The notes under the pieces are model-generated. The model saw nothing but the letters and a program-made list of their open reading frames with translations. It made no database searches and was not told the origin of the DNA. The translations under genes and the position numbers were made by a program. Below are positions 10,941 through 21,631 of a stretch of 64,000 nt of DNA, one piece after another; position 1 is the stretch's first letter; every line of letters begins with the position of its first letter. The DNA is from Clonostachys chloroleuca (lineage: Eukaryota > Ascomycota > Sordariomycetes > Hypocreales > Bionectriaceae), in assembly GCA_037952775.1 (NCBI GenBank), contig JBANAY010000004.1:5766001-5830000 (forward strand), read 5' to 3'.

Positions 10941-13346
10941 TTCGCCTCCAACGGCCTAAACAGAATGGCAACGATATTGTGATCATGAAATAATTAAAGA
11001 CCTATAATGGCGACATCTTTGGTAGGACGCCTTACTGAAGGCGGGGTAATAGTACTGCGGCTGAGTCTGGCGGCCAGACCCCAGTTGGTGCGTGCTATTT
11101 CTTCATACGAATCTTACGCTCTGCAGAAGTGAAAAAAGGGCGAAAAGCATTCGAATCATTCCTAAATTTATCGATTGCAGGCTTAATCAAATACGAGAGT
11201 AGTTATGTTACATCAGATAGCAGGCTGGGCTGACTATGAGCACGCGGTGTCATAGCACATCTATCGATAGCCTAATTTCCACCAAGTAGTAGGCTCATCC
11301 ACCAAGACAGGATAAAGTTCCCGGTCTAGCAATCATGGCCATGGGCAGAAAGCTCCCTCACGTGCTGATTCAGGCGGTCGTAGCCCTGAGGGAGTATGTG
11401 GTGTGAGGATCCCCCGACCCGAGTACTTCTGTATAATAATACGAACCAAGGCAGGTTGCAGTGCTACCAGGAGGAAATCTCCCCATGAGGAGCTCCAAGC
11501 TGTAGGGCGATTCTTGACCACGCCGCCAGCAGGACCAAAAAGACACAGAGTACAGAATAACGGAGGAAGTGCGAGGTGGATAGAGAGGCTCAAAGAGATA
11601 TGTATCCCAATGTAGACGACTCCGATTTGCGTCTCTGTTCACTTAGCCCTCCCCCTGCATGGCCTTTTCAGCGAGACGCGGCCAAACCGAACCAAGTTCG
11701 TGTTTCTGGTGTGGGCGCAGTCGGCGGCCGCACAACTGTGCCCGCCATAATCGCTCACAGGGACGCAACCAACTGACTGGTATCATTTCTGGATAACTCG
11801 CTATAGGAAGAATATGCGTCTACTACAATAATGTGCATTGTTTCCTAAATGAACAAATAAAGCCTTCCATCACCTCACTTGCTCTAGCATGGGCAATTAA
11901 TTGCTGTCGATCGTTTCCCGTGTGCCAATGTGCGTAAGAATGGAAGGATTTGCTACACATACCCGAGAAGTAGAAGAAAACAGCATTTAGATGGATCTTT
12001 AAGAGACATTGTCATACTTATCACAGGTAGAAGCATGTTGATGCACAGCACTCTTCACGGGACTCTTAAGGGAGCCCGTTCTACCCTGCTTGAGGTAATG
12101 TGATGATGATGATAAGCCTGTTTCACGCTGGTGCGTCGCTCACTACGGAAGGGTGGACAGCTCTGAGGCTCTAGTAGAGAAATGGGCTTGGGGGAGACCT
12201 GGTACACGTTGTCTGTGCCAACACTTAGGGCTGGATTTTAAAGCAAAGAGCCCAGAAGTGCCTGGTCCTACAGTCCAAATTGATCACTACTGATAGAGCA
12301 ATTGGAAACTATCTCTTTGAGGCATTGGAAGGTACAGCAAGTAACTTACAAGGTGTTGATTCGTCTGATAGAACTAGGCTAAGAGGTACTATGTTATGTA
12401 CAGCCTATCTTCGGTTGATGGTAAGTGAGAGAGCTATACAGTTATGCGGCAGTTGCTGATAAAAAAGGGGAAATTCTGAAACACCAAGTATTTGACAACT
12501 TGACACCATACCCACTTCGGTTGATGAAGAGTTAGTGTTAATCAAACTCTATGTACCAGGGTACACTTCGCTACTAGCCAAAATTACACCTATACTTCGA
12601 TATTTTTGGGCTTCTATTGATGTCTTCCAGCACCCTTTGTATACGTAGCATAAGTTGGTTTAAACAAGACGGCATCTCCTCCTCTGCCCACCCCCAGGAG
12701 ATGATTTAGGTAGGCAGGCCGCGATAGCAGTGTTGAGAAAATGGAGGCGGCGTCTTGATAGGTACTTGGAGAGCTACCAGCGCAATGAGTTCTGACCTTG
12801 GGCTGACAGGTACCTCGCTAGCAGAGGGGCGGGCAGATCCACTAGATCTTGCAGTGCAATGACGCGCGACAGCTAGTAGATAGAGACTTGGTCCCGATAG
12901 ACGGGGAAGTACAGTGCCAAGTTCCCCCACGGCTGCGCCAGGTACTCTGTACCACCTCTCCACTAGAGCGCGTGCTGTGGCTGCTCTTCATTGGCCAACG
13001 CCTTCCATTGCTTGGCAGGTTCCCTCGCTAGTCGCCTTACTTGCATCCGTAGGCAATCAATGCAGTGGTAGGTAATCTACAGTACAGCAATATATTTGGA
13101 GACGGCCTTCCACCCAGGTCCAAGTGTTCGTTGGTACGCGGAGCAACTTCCCAGAAAGTACAGAGTATATCAAAATCATCTCATTCTGCAGACACATCCT
13201 CACTTTGGATGATTGACATAAATCGACACCAAACACACATCACATTGGTTACTTTGAATATTCATTTTCAATTCTTCCTCTCTTTTAAAAACCTAAATAT
13301 CACAAGCCAGCGCCTACCACAGCCATCAGATACCTACTTCCAAAGC
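10941..13346. other. Gene-poor stretch
   Basis: About 2.4 kb without a convincing gene. Small overlapping ORFs on both strands around 11333-11776 and 12706-13031 have no family resemblance and look like chance ORFs. The 11-mer ttcggttgatg occurs twice (near 12411 and 12518). Promoters of the NLR (left end) and the zinc-finger gene (right end) must lie here. Confidence 0.5.
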
Positions 13347-14150
13347 ATGCCCGACTTGAAGCCCATTTTCGAAGTTGAAATTGCCCAGTCGTGGGTTGAA
13401 GCTGATGAAGATGGGCCCCACCCATTTGCCTGCCCCTTGTACAAATTCAACCCCCAAACTTATGACAAGTGCAAAAAGCACGAATTCAAGAGAATCCCGG
13501 ATGTGAAGCAGCATCTCATCCGTCGCCATGCGCTGCCATCCCACTCATGCTCAATATGTTGGAGCCCGTTTGAAGATGAGAAATCCAGGACCCATCATCT
13601 CCGACATGCCAATTGCCAGCCACGGCCACCCCCAGAGGAACTCTCACCTGAAGAGGTAAAGAGCTTAAAGTCACTCCGGGGGTCCGACCCCCGTATTCAC
13701 TGGCTAGCCATTTGGAAGCAGCTCTTTCCCGGGGCGCAGCCACCTTCATCACCTTATGTCAAGCCTAACCAAATCGAAGAGGTCAAAGACCTCATTTATC
13801 CCGGCGTTTTAGCTGCCTTTCGGTCCAACTTCCCGACCATAATGTCAAATGACACGGACTTCGCGACTGTTGTTAAATCCATCCTAGACAGTGCCAGTGA
13901 TTTTTACTTTCATCACTTGCCAAGATCCCGGCATTCACCCCCGCCGCCACCTTCACCATCCCTACCCCGGAACGAGATCCAGATTGGCCTCATCCAAGCG
14001 ACGTCAATCGAACAATCACGACAGCAAGATGGCCCGGGAGATCGCGATGTCGGCCTGAGGTCTGACCTAGATAGAGACGAACCCTCTGAGGATGTCGATA
14101 TTAGCATGACCCTAGATTTGGATGACTTTGGCTCCTATGAGTGGATGTGA
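13347..14150 (+). CDS. C2H2-like zinc finger domain protein, fungal
   Basis: Single-exon gene, 267 aa from the ATG opening MPDLKPIFEVEIAQSW. Residues near 30-95 hold a fungal degenerate zinc-finger block: HPFACPLYKFNPQTYDKCK, the linker FKRIPDVKQHLIRRHALP, then SCSICWSPF and HHLRHANC. Similar blocks occur in many uncharacterised ascomycete proteins, often with a short helical region afterwards, as here (PRIHWLAIWKQLFPGAQPP). The C-terminal third is Pro-rich then acidic (DRDEPSEDVDISMTLDLDD), which could act as an activation surface. A nuclear regulatory role is an inference. The frame is open a further 94 codons upstream to 13065, so a longer N-terminus is possible, but the family-like sequence starts at 13347. 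Confidence 0.75.
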   Translation: MPDLKPIFEVEIAQSWVEADEDGPHPFACPLYKFNPQTYDKCKKHEFKRIPDVKQHLIRRHALPSHSCSICWSPFEDEKSRTHHLRHANCQPRPPPEELSPEEVKSLKSLRGSDPRIHWLAIWKQLFPGAQPPSSPYVKPNQIEEVKDLIYPGVLAAFRSNFPTIMSNDTDFATVVKSILDSASDFYFHHLPRSRHSPPPPPSPSLPRNEIQIGLIQATSIEQSRQQDGPGDRDVGLRSDLDRDEPSEDVDISMTLDLDDFGSYEWM

Positions 14151-16542
14151 TTGACAATCAAGCAAATTGTGTGTTGATGCAGGCAAAAATGTTTTACACC
14201 GATGCGAATTATTCGGTGGGCTGGGTACAATTGAAGCTGACGAAGATGAAGAATGAGAGGTACACTGTTCATAGATGTCGCCAATCATGTAAGGTTGCGC
14301 AAAGGTGCAGCCCCCTGGCCTTCATCCAACAACACACCATGCTGTAGTGGGTATCTTGGATTAAGAAGATTGAACTGTAGCTTAGTTAAGGCAGGCCGCA
14401 ATGCACCCTGTAGATGCCAAAGGATTTGATTGTTACTTGATTTAATGAAAGAGAGAATAACGGACAATGCGATACGTGTAGCCTTGGCTTTCAGTGCCGA
14501 TACTTCAAATGAGCGCAGACAATGATTTCCATGTCTTTCAGATGGATGGAGACGCAATGGGGGTGTAGGGTAGTTAGTAACTCATGGATTTCGATGTTAT
14601 TTGCTGAATGCCTAGGTACTGACGCACAAAGGAGTTATTAATAGCAGGGCATGGTCGAAAAGCATTGCCATGGGGACGATCATTCTCATTAGAATGATGA
14701 TGTGCGTGACCTGCGCCTTTCTACTCAAGCATAAGATTCATGTTTACTAGGCATTCGCCCATTATATCTAATTGAAGCTTAATAAATTTAAATCCTCCAG
14801 CCAGGGCCTTATTGTCGATTTGCTGTACGCGAGGCCCCTTTTTGGCACCGGCCGTGCTGACGTGCGACCGTCGACGGTGAGCACTAACAAACGCGAGGGC
14901 CTGTATGTCTTACTCTCATACTGTGGCGGAAGCAGGCAGAGCAGCCCTGCAAACCTATTGTTGGATACGATTGACAGGCAAAGCACATACGCTCATGCTG
15001 GGAAGAGTGGCTTTCTCTGATGATGCCAACGAATGGGAAATATCGCTGAGTATGTATGTCTTGAATGATTGCTCGCTCCATTGGCTATGCAGCGCCAAGC
15101 AGAAGAGGGGAATTTTTACAGGCTCACTGCCTATTCTTAGACCCAGCCAAGCGATCGACCGCTGGCTCATAGCGACACATTGTATGTTTGCCGTGTTCCA
15201 TCTCTGTGCCGTGTTTCGAGATCAGGCCGTCAACAGGACGCGAACGATGGGGACCACCTCCTCATTCTCCTCTCCTGAGATCCAGTCCCCAACCATGTGA
15301 ATGTCGCAAGCAATGATTGTCGCTGCCGTTGGTTTGGCCTGGGGACAAGTGCCGATCGCTCAGCCAGGGGCAGCCCGTCCACAATGGATCCTCCTGTTTC
15401 AAACAGAGTGGCTAGCTGCCCTTCGCGTTCGGATCGCCATGCGTGCCCATGCCGCGGCGGAGTCGCCTGCCTGGGAGCTGCTGGAAGCAGAATGGTCACG
15501 CGTTTTGAAGGCCTGCCTTTGAGTAGAATGTGCCAGTCGAGTCCTTAGTCATGGGCAAGAGAGTATCAGTATCGGTCCCGCGGTGCCTGATTAATTGTTA
15601 TCCGAATGGGCGGTCCGTACTCACGACTTCAGTCCATCCATCCAGGGGCAACCGCTCGGAAGCAGCAACAATCGGCACAGAGCCGTGGGGATGTGCAACG
15701 TTCCAGCCGCAGCAGCCGGAGAGGCAACGAGCGGCGGTGATTGGTGCTGTGTGAAAACAGCGGTCGGGCTGGAGGCAGTCAACCAGCCCCCAAGACTCTC
15801 ATCTGTCAGATTTCTCTCAGCCACAGCACAGGTCAGCGCGGTAAGCCGGCAACTTGGTTCGCCAGCAGATCGAGCTACGGACTGACCGGCGTGGATGGTG
15901 CCGCTGCTCGCAGCCTGTCATGCTGCAGGACCAGACGAAGGTGCAACAAGAGCCCCTTGACTCCATTCAAGCTGTCTCCATTCAAGTTTGGTCATTGTGG
16001 ATGGCCCCTGTCCGTGCCGCACTGCTTTGCTTTTTCTTGTTGCGCTTTGGTCACGTAGGGCTCGCATTCTGCTGACAATGGTGCCGTTGATCTTGGCCAC
16101 AGCTGGGGTCAAGGCCAGGCACTGCCCAATGGTAAAAATGGACGTCGAACAATGTGGTTCAGGACTTGCCCAGATCGGCATGAATCCATGCCTGAGGGCA
16201 GGCTTGTGCATCTATAAAACAATCCCCCGAGATGGTGGTTGCAGCCCCGTCCTTGTCGTCTCATCTTTGGTAGCCAACAAGCATTTCCTCTCTAGCGTTT
16301 CTCATCTCAGCATTTATAAATCTCAGCGTCTTCCTTCTCGTCGTGTGTTTGATTCCCTTCTCCGCACACACTCATTCTCCGGTTCATTCTTTCATTTCAT
16401 CTCTCACTCGAACAGACTGCTTGACGCATCTCACTTCGCATTCGATTCATTTCATTCACACTCTGCCTGCTAGTCACGCACTTTATATACCCGGACCAGA
16501 ACCGTCAATACACATTCAATCAATCTCTCAACCAACATCAAC
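14151..16542. other. Intergenic, promoter and leader of the secreted protein gene
   Basis: About 2.4 kb with no convincing gene. Overlapping small ORFs between 14768 and 16100 on both strands have no recognisable domain. The last 300 bp are pyrimidine-rich (TCTC/TTCAT runs), typical of a 5' leader of a well expressed fungal gene. Confidence 0.5.
16213..16218 (+). promoter_or_regulatory. TATA box candidate
   Basis: TATAAA in a GC-rich surround, about 325 bp upstream of the ATG at 16543, followed by a long CT-rich leader. Its position and the CT-rich tract fit a strong fungal promoter. Transcription start is not known. Confidence 0.4.
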
Positions 16543-17190
16543 ATGCAGTTCTCCAGCCTTGCTGCCATCGCCGTCCTCGGCCTGGCCTCGCTCACCACCG
16601 CCCACCCCCACAAGCGCTCCGTCGACCTCGTCGAGGCCCTCAAGATTCTCGCTCCCAAGTCGGTCTCCTGCGCCGGTGCTAAGAAGCCCGACGAGTGCCG
16701 CACCGCCGAGCAGGCCGCGCCCTTCCTCGAGGCCGGCTTCAAGAAGTACGGCCTCGTCAGCGACAACGCCAAGGCCGCCGCACTCGGCCTCGTCTCCCTC
16801 GAGTCGGGCGACTTCCAGTACAAGCGCAACGCCTTCCCCGGCCGCCCCGGTCAGGGCACCGTCAATATGCAGATGCCCAACTTCAACCTCGAGTACGCCC
16901 GCTCCATCCCGGAGATCGCGCCCCTCGTCGCCAACATTACTACGACTGAGGGCCTGTCCGACGCCGAGAAGAACCGCATGCTGAGCCTGCTCGTCGAGAA
17001 CGACGAGTACAACTTTGGCAGCGTCTCGTGGTTCGTCCAGTGGAAGTGCCCCGAGGTCCGCTGCACCCTCGCCAAGGACATCAACCAGGGCTACCGCGAC
17101 TACATGGCCTGCGTCGAGGTCGACCCGGACAACGAGGAGCGCATGGCCTCGTTCAAGCTTGCCAAGCAGGCCTTTGGCATCACCGTATAG
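16543..17190 (+). CDS. Secreted protein of unknown function
   Basis: Single-exon gene, 215 aa. It opens with a clear signal peptide (MQFSSLAAIAVLGLASLTTA), likely cut near residue 20, then HPHKR, a Kex2-type dibasic site suggesting a short propeptide. The mature part has five cysteines (VSCAG, DECRT, KCPEVRC, MACVE) and a conserved-looking centre with LVSLESGDFQYKRNAFPG and NMQMPNFNLEYA. I recognise it only as a conserved secreted hypothetical protein of ascomycetes; the ES-GDF-Y-RN block is reminiscent of lysozyme-like folds but I would not assign that. Codon third positions are almost all G or C, unlike most neighbours, as in highly expressed fungal genes. It converges on the GH43 gene. Confidence 0.88.
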   Translation: MQFSSLAAIAVLGLASLTTAHPHKRSVDLVEALKILAPKSVSCAGAKKPDECRTAEQAAPFLEAGFKKYGLVSDNAKAAALGLVSLESGDFQYKRNAFPGRPGQGTVNMQMPNFNLEYARSIPEIAPLVANITTTEGLSDAEKNRMLSLLVENDEYNFGSVSWFVQWKCPEVRCTLAKDINQGYRDYMACVEVDPDNEERMASFKLAKQAFGITV

Positions 17191-17820
17191 ACGGATGGGA
17201 TTGTCTTTGTTTTTTTTTTTTTGGGATGTGGTGTTTGTATCATGAGAAAACATGGGCCACAAGGCGCCCATCTTCGATTCTAATGCGGGAAGAATCTCTG
17301 GACAAGAGTCTCGTCTACTCTTGCTGTACCTACATAGCGTATGCTTCAAAATCAAGAGTATATCCAGTGAAACCACTTTCCGTTCCATCTATGTGATCCA
17401 TCATCTTCTCCAATGAAACCGCGCTCTCAAAGAGCCTCAGCGTGCATCTTCGCACATGCCTTGATAGGCTAAGGTCGGAGATCTGTTACATGTCGCAGCG
17501 CCCAAATTTGGCCACCAGTTACATTGAAACACGGAGTTGCCCCTGATTGCCCATGGGATCACGGGGATCGGAGTCGAGACAGATGGCTGGTTCGCCGTCG
17601 GGCTGCATTTGTTTGATCGCTTGGAAATCCCTGCGTATATGCACGTCACTCAGTCCTGGCTCCAGATGTTTCATCGCCTCTGGAGATGGTTTATGTGATG
17701 CTTGTACTTGATTTCATTCATTCAATTATATCATCATCACCTAATCCTACGCAAAGCAGAAAAAACTCATCTCAGGTTACTCCAGGTCAATCACACGAGG
17801 CGTGAATAATAGATGAATCA
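17191..17820. other. Convergent intergenic region
   Basis: About 630 bp between the 3' ends of the secreted-protein and GH43 genes. It starts with a T-run just after the stop at 17190, within the likely 3' UTR. No gene recognised. Confidence 0.5.
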
Positions 17821-19434
17821 TCAAACCTCGTACCGATCCGTAGCATCCTTCGCAGGCCGGTAAATCAGATAATCAAACTTGGCCTGGATCGCCAAGCCAT
17901 TCAGATCCGAACACGCCACACCCACAAACGACCCCGTGAAGCTCCCGTGATTCGGATGCCCTCCACACTCATCCGACACAATCGACGCATCGTACACCGG
18001 CCCGATCTTCGCCAGCTCCCCTCCCTCAAGAGCGTAGAAGAACTGCATCCGCCACCCGCGCACCTCCACCGCCAGCCTCACCCTGCCCCCATCCGGTATC
18101 CCAACCGGCGGCACAAACGGCTTCTCCAGCGCGCCGGTCGGGTATGACTTCTCCGATGACATGAGCAGCAGCTCCCGCCGCCCGTCCGACCCGGCCGTCA
18201 CGGTCAGGTAGAAGAAGTTGAACCGCGAGTAGTACACCGTCAGCCCCGCGAACTGCCTCTCGTCCTCGGGCGAAAACGCCACCGTCGTCTCCGCGTCGAA
18301 CGAGAAGTGCGTCTGCCGCCGAGCCACGAGCGCCTGCTCGAACCAGGACCCGATGGCTTCGCGCCCGATGAGGTTGAGCGTGCCGCCCTCGGTGTTGAAG
18401 ATGCGCTCCGGCTCGGGTGTGCGCAGCCACTGCAGGTCTTTGTGCAGGCCCTCCGCGAAGGTGTACCGCTTCTCGGACCAGTAGTCGGTGTCGTCGCGCG
18501 CGGCGGGGAGGTCGACGATCAGGGACGGCGCAGGACCATCTTTCACGTAGAGCCAGTCGTCGTCGCCCCAGCGCGCTTCTTGGATGGCCGTCTCGCGACC
18601 CAATACGCACCGCCGCTTCTGCCCGATGGGACGCCCCGTCAGGTGCACGAGGTAGGTCTTGCCGTCGGGGGTGTCGACGACGTCGCCGTGGCCCGCGCGC
18701 TGGAGGGCCGAGAAGGGCGTGTCCTTCGCGGTGAGGATGTGCTTCTGCGGGTGCACCTCGTAGGGCCCCCAGAGGCTGCGGGATCGTGCGAGCGTGCAGG
18801 CGTGATCGTAGCCGGTGCCTCCCTCGGCCGTGAGGAGGTAGTACCAGCCGTTGCGCTTGTACAGGTGCGGGCCCTCGACGAGCTTGAGATCCGTGCCCTG
18901 GAAGATGTTCCTGCGGGGGCCGACCAGCTTTCCCTGCTCGGGGTCGAACTCCTGGAGGACGATGCCCGCGAAGAGGAGGGGCCGGGCGCGGTGGTCCCAG
19001 AGCATGTTGACGAACCACTTGCGGCCGTCGTCGTCGTGGAAGAGGGAGGGGTCGAACCCTGAGGAGTTGGCGTAGACGGGGTCCGACCAGGGGCCCTCGA
19101 TGGCCGGCGCGTGGACGATGTAGTTGTGCGTGTCCTTGAAGGAGCCGTCCTTGCGCTTGACGTCGGTGTAGACGAGCCAGAAGCGCTCGCCGTCGTGGGT
19201 GAGGCACGGCGCCCAGACGCCGCAGCTGTCCGGGTCGCCGCGCATGTCCAACTGGGCCTTGCGCGTGAGCGGACGCGTGACGAGTGTCCAGTTGGCCAGG
19301 TCGCGCGAATGGTGGATTTGCACGCCGGGGAACCATTCAAACGTCGATGTGGCGATGTAGTAGTCCTCTCCGACCCGGACGATGGACGGGTCCGGGTTGA
19401 AGCCCGGGAGGATTGGATTGCGGACTGGAGGCAT
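17821..19434 (-). CDS. Glycoside hydrolase family 43 beta-xylosidase / alpha-L-arabinofuranosidase
   Basis: Single-exon gene, 537 aa from the ATG opening MPPVRNPILPGFNPDPS. Family 43 five-bladed propeller landmarks are visible: Asp15 in NPDPS (general base), STFEWFPGVQIHHSRDL, GVWAPCLTHDG, SSGFDPSLFHDDDGRKW (pKa-modulating Asp) and the acid Glu in LVEGPHLYKR. The C-terminal lectin-like beta-sandwich of the XynB-type enzymes follows (FSFDAETTVAFSP, FAGLTVYYSRFNFF). Length and architecture match the GH43 subfamily that releases xylose from xylooligosaccharides. There is no signal peptide from this ATG, so an intracellular enzyme acting on imported oligosaccharides is likely; the frame is open 21 codons upstream but without an ATG. 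Codons are extremely GC-rich at position three. Confidence 0.93.
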   Translation of the reverse strand: MPPVRNPILPGFNPDPSIVRVGEDYYIATSTFEWFPGVQIHHSRDLANWTLVTRPLTRKAQLDMRGDPDSCGVWAPCLTHDGERFWLVYTDVKRKDGSFKDTHNYIVHAPAIEGPWSDPVYANSSGFDPSLFHDDDGRKWFVNMLWDHRARPLLFAGIVLQEFDPEQGKLVGPRRNIFQGTDLKLVEGPHLYKRNGWYYLLTAEGGTGYDHACTLARSRSLWGPYEVHPQKHILTAKDTPFSALQRAGHGDVVDTPDGKTYLVHLTGRPIGQKRRCVLGRETAIQEARWGDDDWLYVKDGPAPSLIVDLPAARDDTDYWSEKRYTFAEGLHKDLQWLRTPEPERIFNTEGGTLNLIGREAIGSWFEQALVARRQTHFSFDAETTVAFSPEDERQFAGLTVYYSRFNFFYLTVTAGSDGRRELLLMSSEKSYPTGALEKPFVPPVGIPDGGRVRLAVEVRGWRMQFFYALEGGELAKIGPVYDASIVSDECGGHPNHGSFTGSFVGVACSDLNGLAIQAKFDYLIYRPAKDATDRYEV

Positions 19435-20325
19435 TGTGTAGAAAATCAAAGCTACAAAGACCAAAGGGAAGAGCAATAGGAAGGATTGAGCTGTCAACTA
19501 TTCGCTCGGATGTAGTAGACTATTCAATCCGCTTCCCTAGCCGTCAGATGAAGATTGTTGCTCCCAGAAGGGCAGAGCATTGGTACGGCGACGGGGCCAT
19601 CCCATTAATATACGCAACCATGAAGAGCGAATCCGAACCGCGTGGGGTGAAGAGGCTCCAGAGTAGATGGAGTCTTTGGGGATATCTGCTCCAACATTGG
19701 ATGCAGCTTTATCCGGTCTCTTTAGCCTGTTAGATACCAACTCCACCAGGATATCAATTGCCTGAGTGAAGTAATCACTAGAACAGATGCAAACTGGAAA
19801 CGGGGAAAGGTTCGCAGTAATGTAATGAAACTTGTGGGTAATACTACCTTTAATCGAATCTGTTGGAAAGCCATTAGATGGGCCAGCACGAGACAGCGGC
19901 TTCAGTGCTGTTAAGAGGTCTTCAAATTTACTTGTGTACATGTTCGACACCACCTGTAGTTGCTATTCGTTAGTGGCCCAATTACTAGGTAAAGGAAACA
20001 ATACTGCCTAAAATCGAACCCCATATTGCTGCCCACTCAAGGGGATAGGCGATATGATGCTTGAGGTCATGGTATAATTTGATAGGTAATTACGAAGCTT
20101 GAAATTTGGCCTTGCACTTAGTCTGCCTGAGGAGACCCATAGCCAGTGAGATATGATGACTGCTTCGGCGAGAGTAAGCACTAATCGTGACTCCTGTCTC
20201 ACTGCCTCTGTCAGGCCTATGGCCCGTCAGCACTCTCCCTATGTAAAGGGATTATTTATTAAGGAAAGCCCTGCGTAGTGTATTTTCAGTTTTTCCTCCC
20301 TTGCATCCTACTTTCAATCTTCACT
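19435..20325. other. Divergent intergenic region with one weak ORF
   Basis: About 890 bp between divergent genes. A minus-strand 138-codon ORF (19953-19537) has no clear homology; its tail (EIDILVELV-like, then HAVRIRSSW) is faintly like a decayed acyl-carrier domain but too weak to call. Otherwise no feature. Confidence 0.35.
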
Positions 20326-21099
20326 ATGAGCTTAGACCCCACAACTGAAACCCGGTCAGACCTTCAGAAGGAGGAGCAGGAGGAGGGCAACGACTATTAC
20401 AGTTATGAAGACGACATCATCGAGAAATGGTCCGACATCATCAAAATAATTAGGCTTGAGACTAAAAAAGCATACTCTTCAAGTCCTGTTTTCGACTCAA
20501 AGTCTCCTGGACCCTTCCAAACGTACTGGAGAGGTATCTTCTCTAAAATTGAACAGAGGGTCCTCGAGGACGCCAGCATCCCTCAGTACCTTACAGAACC
20601 CCCAATGAAGCAGTTCACAGTGAGGTTCTTCAATGAGCCCGACGCCATGTGCTGCCCGTGCACCCTGCCGGACACCGAGAAGAGCATTCACTTGCGCAAC
20701 GAAGATGGCGTGACCAAGGAGGACCTCATCAAAGCGGTTACCCGGGAACTGTACGGCGATAAACTTCCAACTGTATTCTCGGCCGAGAACGGCTACAGCG
20801 ACGCGGAGAGCAGCGACGAAGACGCGGAGAAGGACACCGTGGAGAAGGAAACGAAGGAGAAAAAGGAGAAAGAAAGCAAGAAGAAAGTGAACACAGAGGA
20901 TGGGAGTAACGGAGCCCTGATGTACTGGTCAGACTGGATGTCCAAAGGAGGCAAGAGCCCGGAAAGATTGGCCTACCTGCACTATCTGAGCGACGAACAG
21001 TACGCTCCCGAGATCATTATGTATTTTAGTTCCTACGGGAATTTCAATCGCCGGCTGGAGTTTGTTGAAAAGAAATTCGGCAAGGCGGGAGACTCGTGA
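20326..21099 (+). CDS. Hypothetical acidic protein, unrecognised
   Basis: Single-exon ORF, 257 aa from ATG at 20326 (MSLDPTTETRSD); the frame is open 16 codons further upstream. I do not recognise a domain. The N-terminal half is mixed charged with YYSYEDDIIEKWSDIIKIIR and a Cys motif AMCCPCTLPDTEKS. The centre (about 165-205) is a run of Glu, Lys and Asp residues (SSDEDAEKDTVEKETKEKK) likely disordered or coiled coil. The C-terminus is again ordered-looking (YWSDWMSKGGKSPERLAYLHY, FNRRLEFVEKKFG). No signal peptide or membrane segment. Coding is supported by length, clean boundaries and codon periodicity only. Confidence 0.6.
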   Translation: MSLDPTTETRSDLQKEEQEEGNDYYSYEDDIIEKWSDIIKIIRLETKKAYSSSPVFDSKSPGPFQTYWRGIFSKIEQRVLEDASIPQYLTEPPMKQFTVRFFNEPDAMCCPCTLPDTEKSIHLRNEDGVTKEDLIKAVTRELYGDKLPTVFSAENGYSDAESSDEDAEKDTVEKETKEKKEKESKKKVNTEDGSNGALMYWSDWMSKGGKSPERLAYLHYLSDEQYAPEIIMYFSSYGNFNRRLEFVEKKFGKAGDS

Positions 21100-21631
21100 T
21101 TCTCACGATTTGGTTAGACAGACAAAGCTGCATTTTTTCAGTTAACTTTGGCAGCGTCTTATTCTCCCTTATTTCAATACTAAGGCATTATATAATAAAA
21201 GCTTGGAGATTATTCTTATTTAAATTACAACAAATATTTCTGTCAATCTGCATGCGAGTGTCAAGCACTTTCGATCGTTGCTAGAACAGAACCTGTTACT
21301 CTTAATGATAAGAGTTTTTAGCGCGTTTGTTATGCATACTCTGTAAACAAAATCAAAAAAAGAAAGTATATGTCTAAAATACGAAGAGAAATTTTCTAAA
21401 CTATACACAACGAATACCAGAGGTTTCACCCTGATGCCTCTCGCCATTTAATGGCTCACTCCTCTCAGTTGAGGCCCTGCCCTTGAGAGCTCTTTGATCC
21501 TTTGACTCCAACATCAACAATCACCATCTCCGAGTCCACTTGGAATGAGCCCAGATATCCATGCCAACTTGAAGTTGGTTTCCAACAGGCGAAGCCAGCG
21601 GTCTATGCTCCCGACAACCTAGCCTGTCGTC
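21100..21631. other. Convergent intergenic region
   Basis: About 530 bp, AT-rich near 21150-21380, between the 3' ends of the acidic protein gene and the repeat-precursor gene. No gene recognised. Confidence 0.45.

Noticed and set aside
11333..11776. Overlapping ORFs of 60-90 codons on both strands
   Set aside because: No family motif, no preferred frame and no splice-compatible partners; best explained as chance ORFs.
16343..16984. 213-codon plus-strand ORF overlapping the secreted protein gene
   Set aside because: It starts in the CT-rich leader, is almost only Ser/Pro/Arg/Thr and overlaps a gene with a clear signal peptide in another frame.
18026..19336. Long second-frame ORF (436 codons) and others overlapping the GH43 gene
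   Set aside because: Shadow of GC-rich third positions in the GH43 reading frame; the translation is Arg/Ala/Pro-rich with no family motif, while the GH43 frame has every catalytic residue.
19434..19497. N-terminal signal peptide for the GH43 enzyme
   Set aside because: The hydrophobic extension upstream of MPPVRNP lacks an ATG (it would begin at TTG), and the family of this architecture is normally intracellular.
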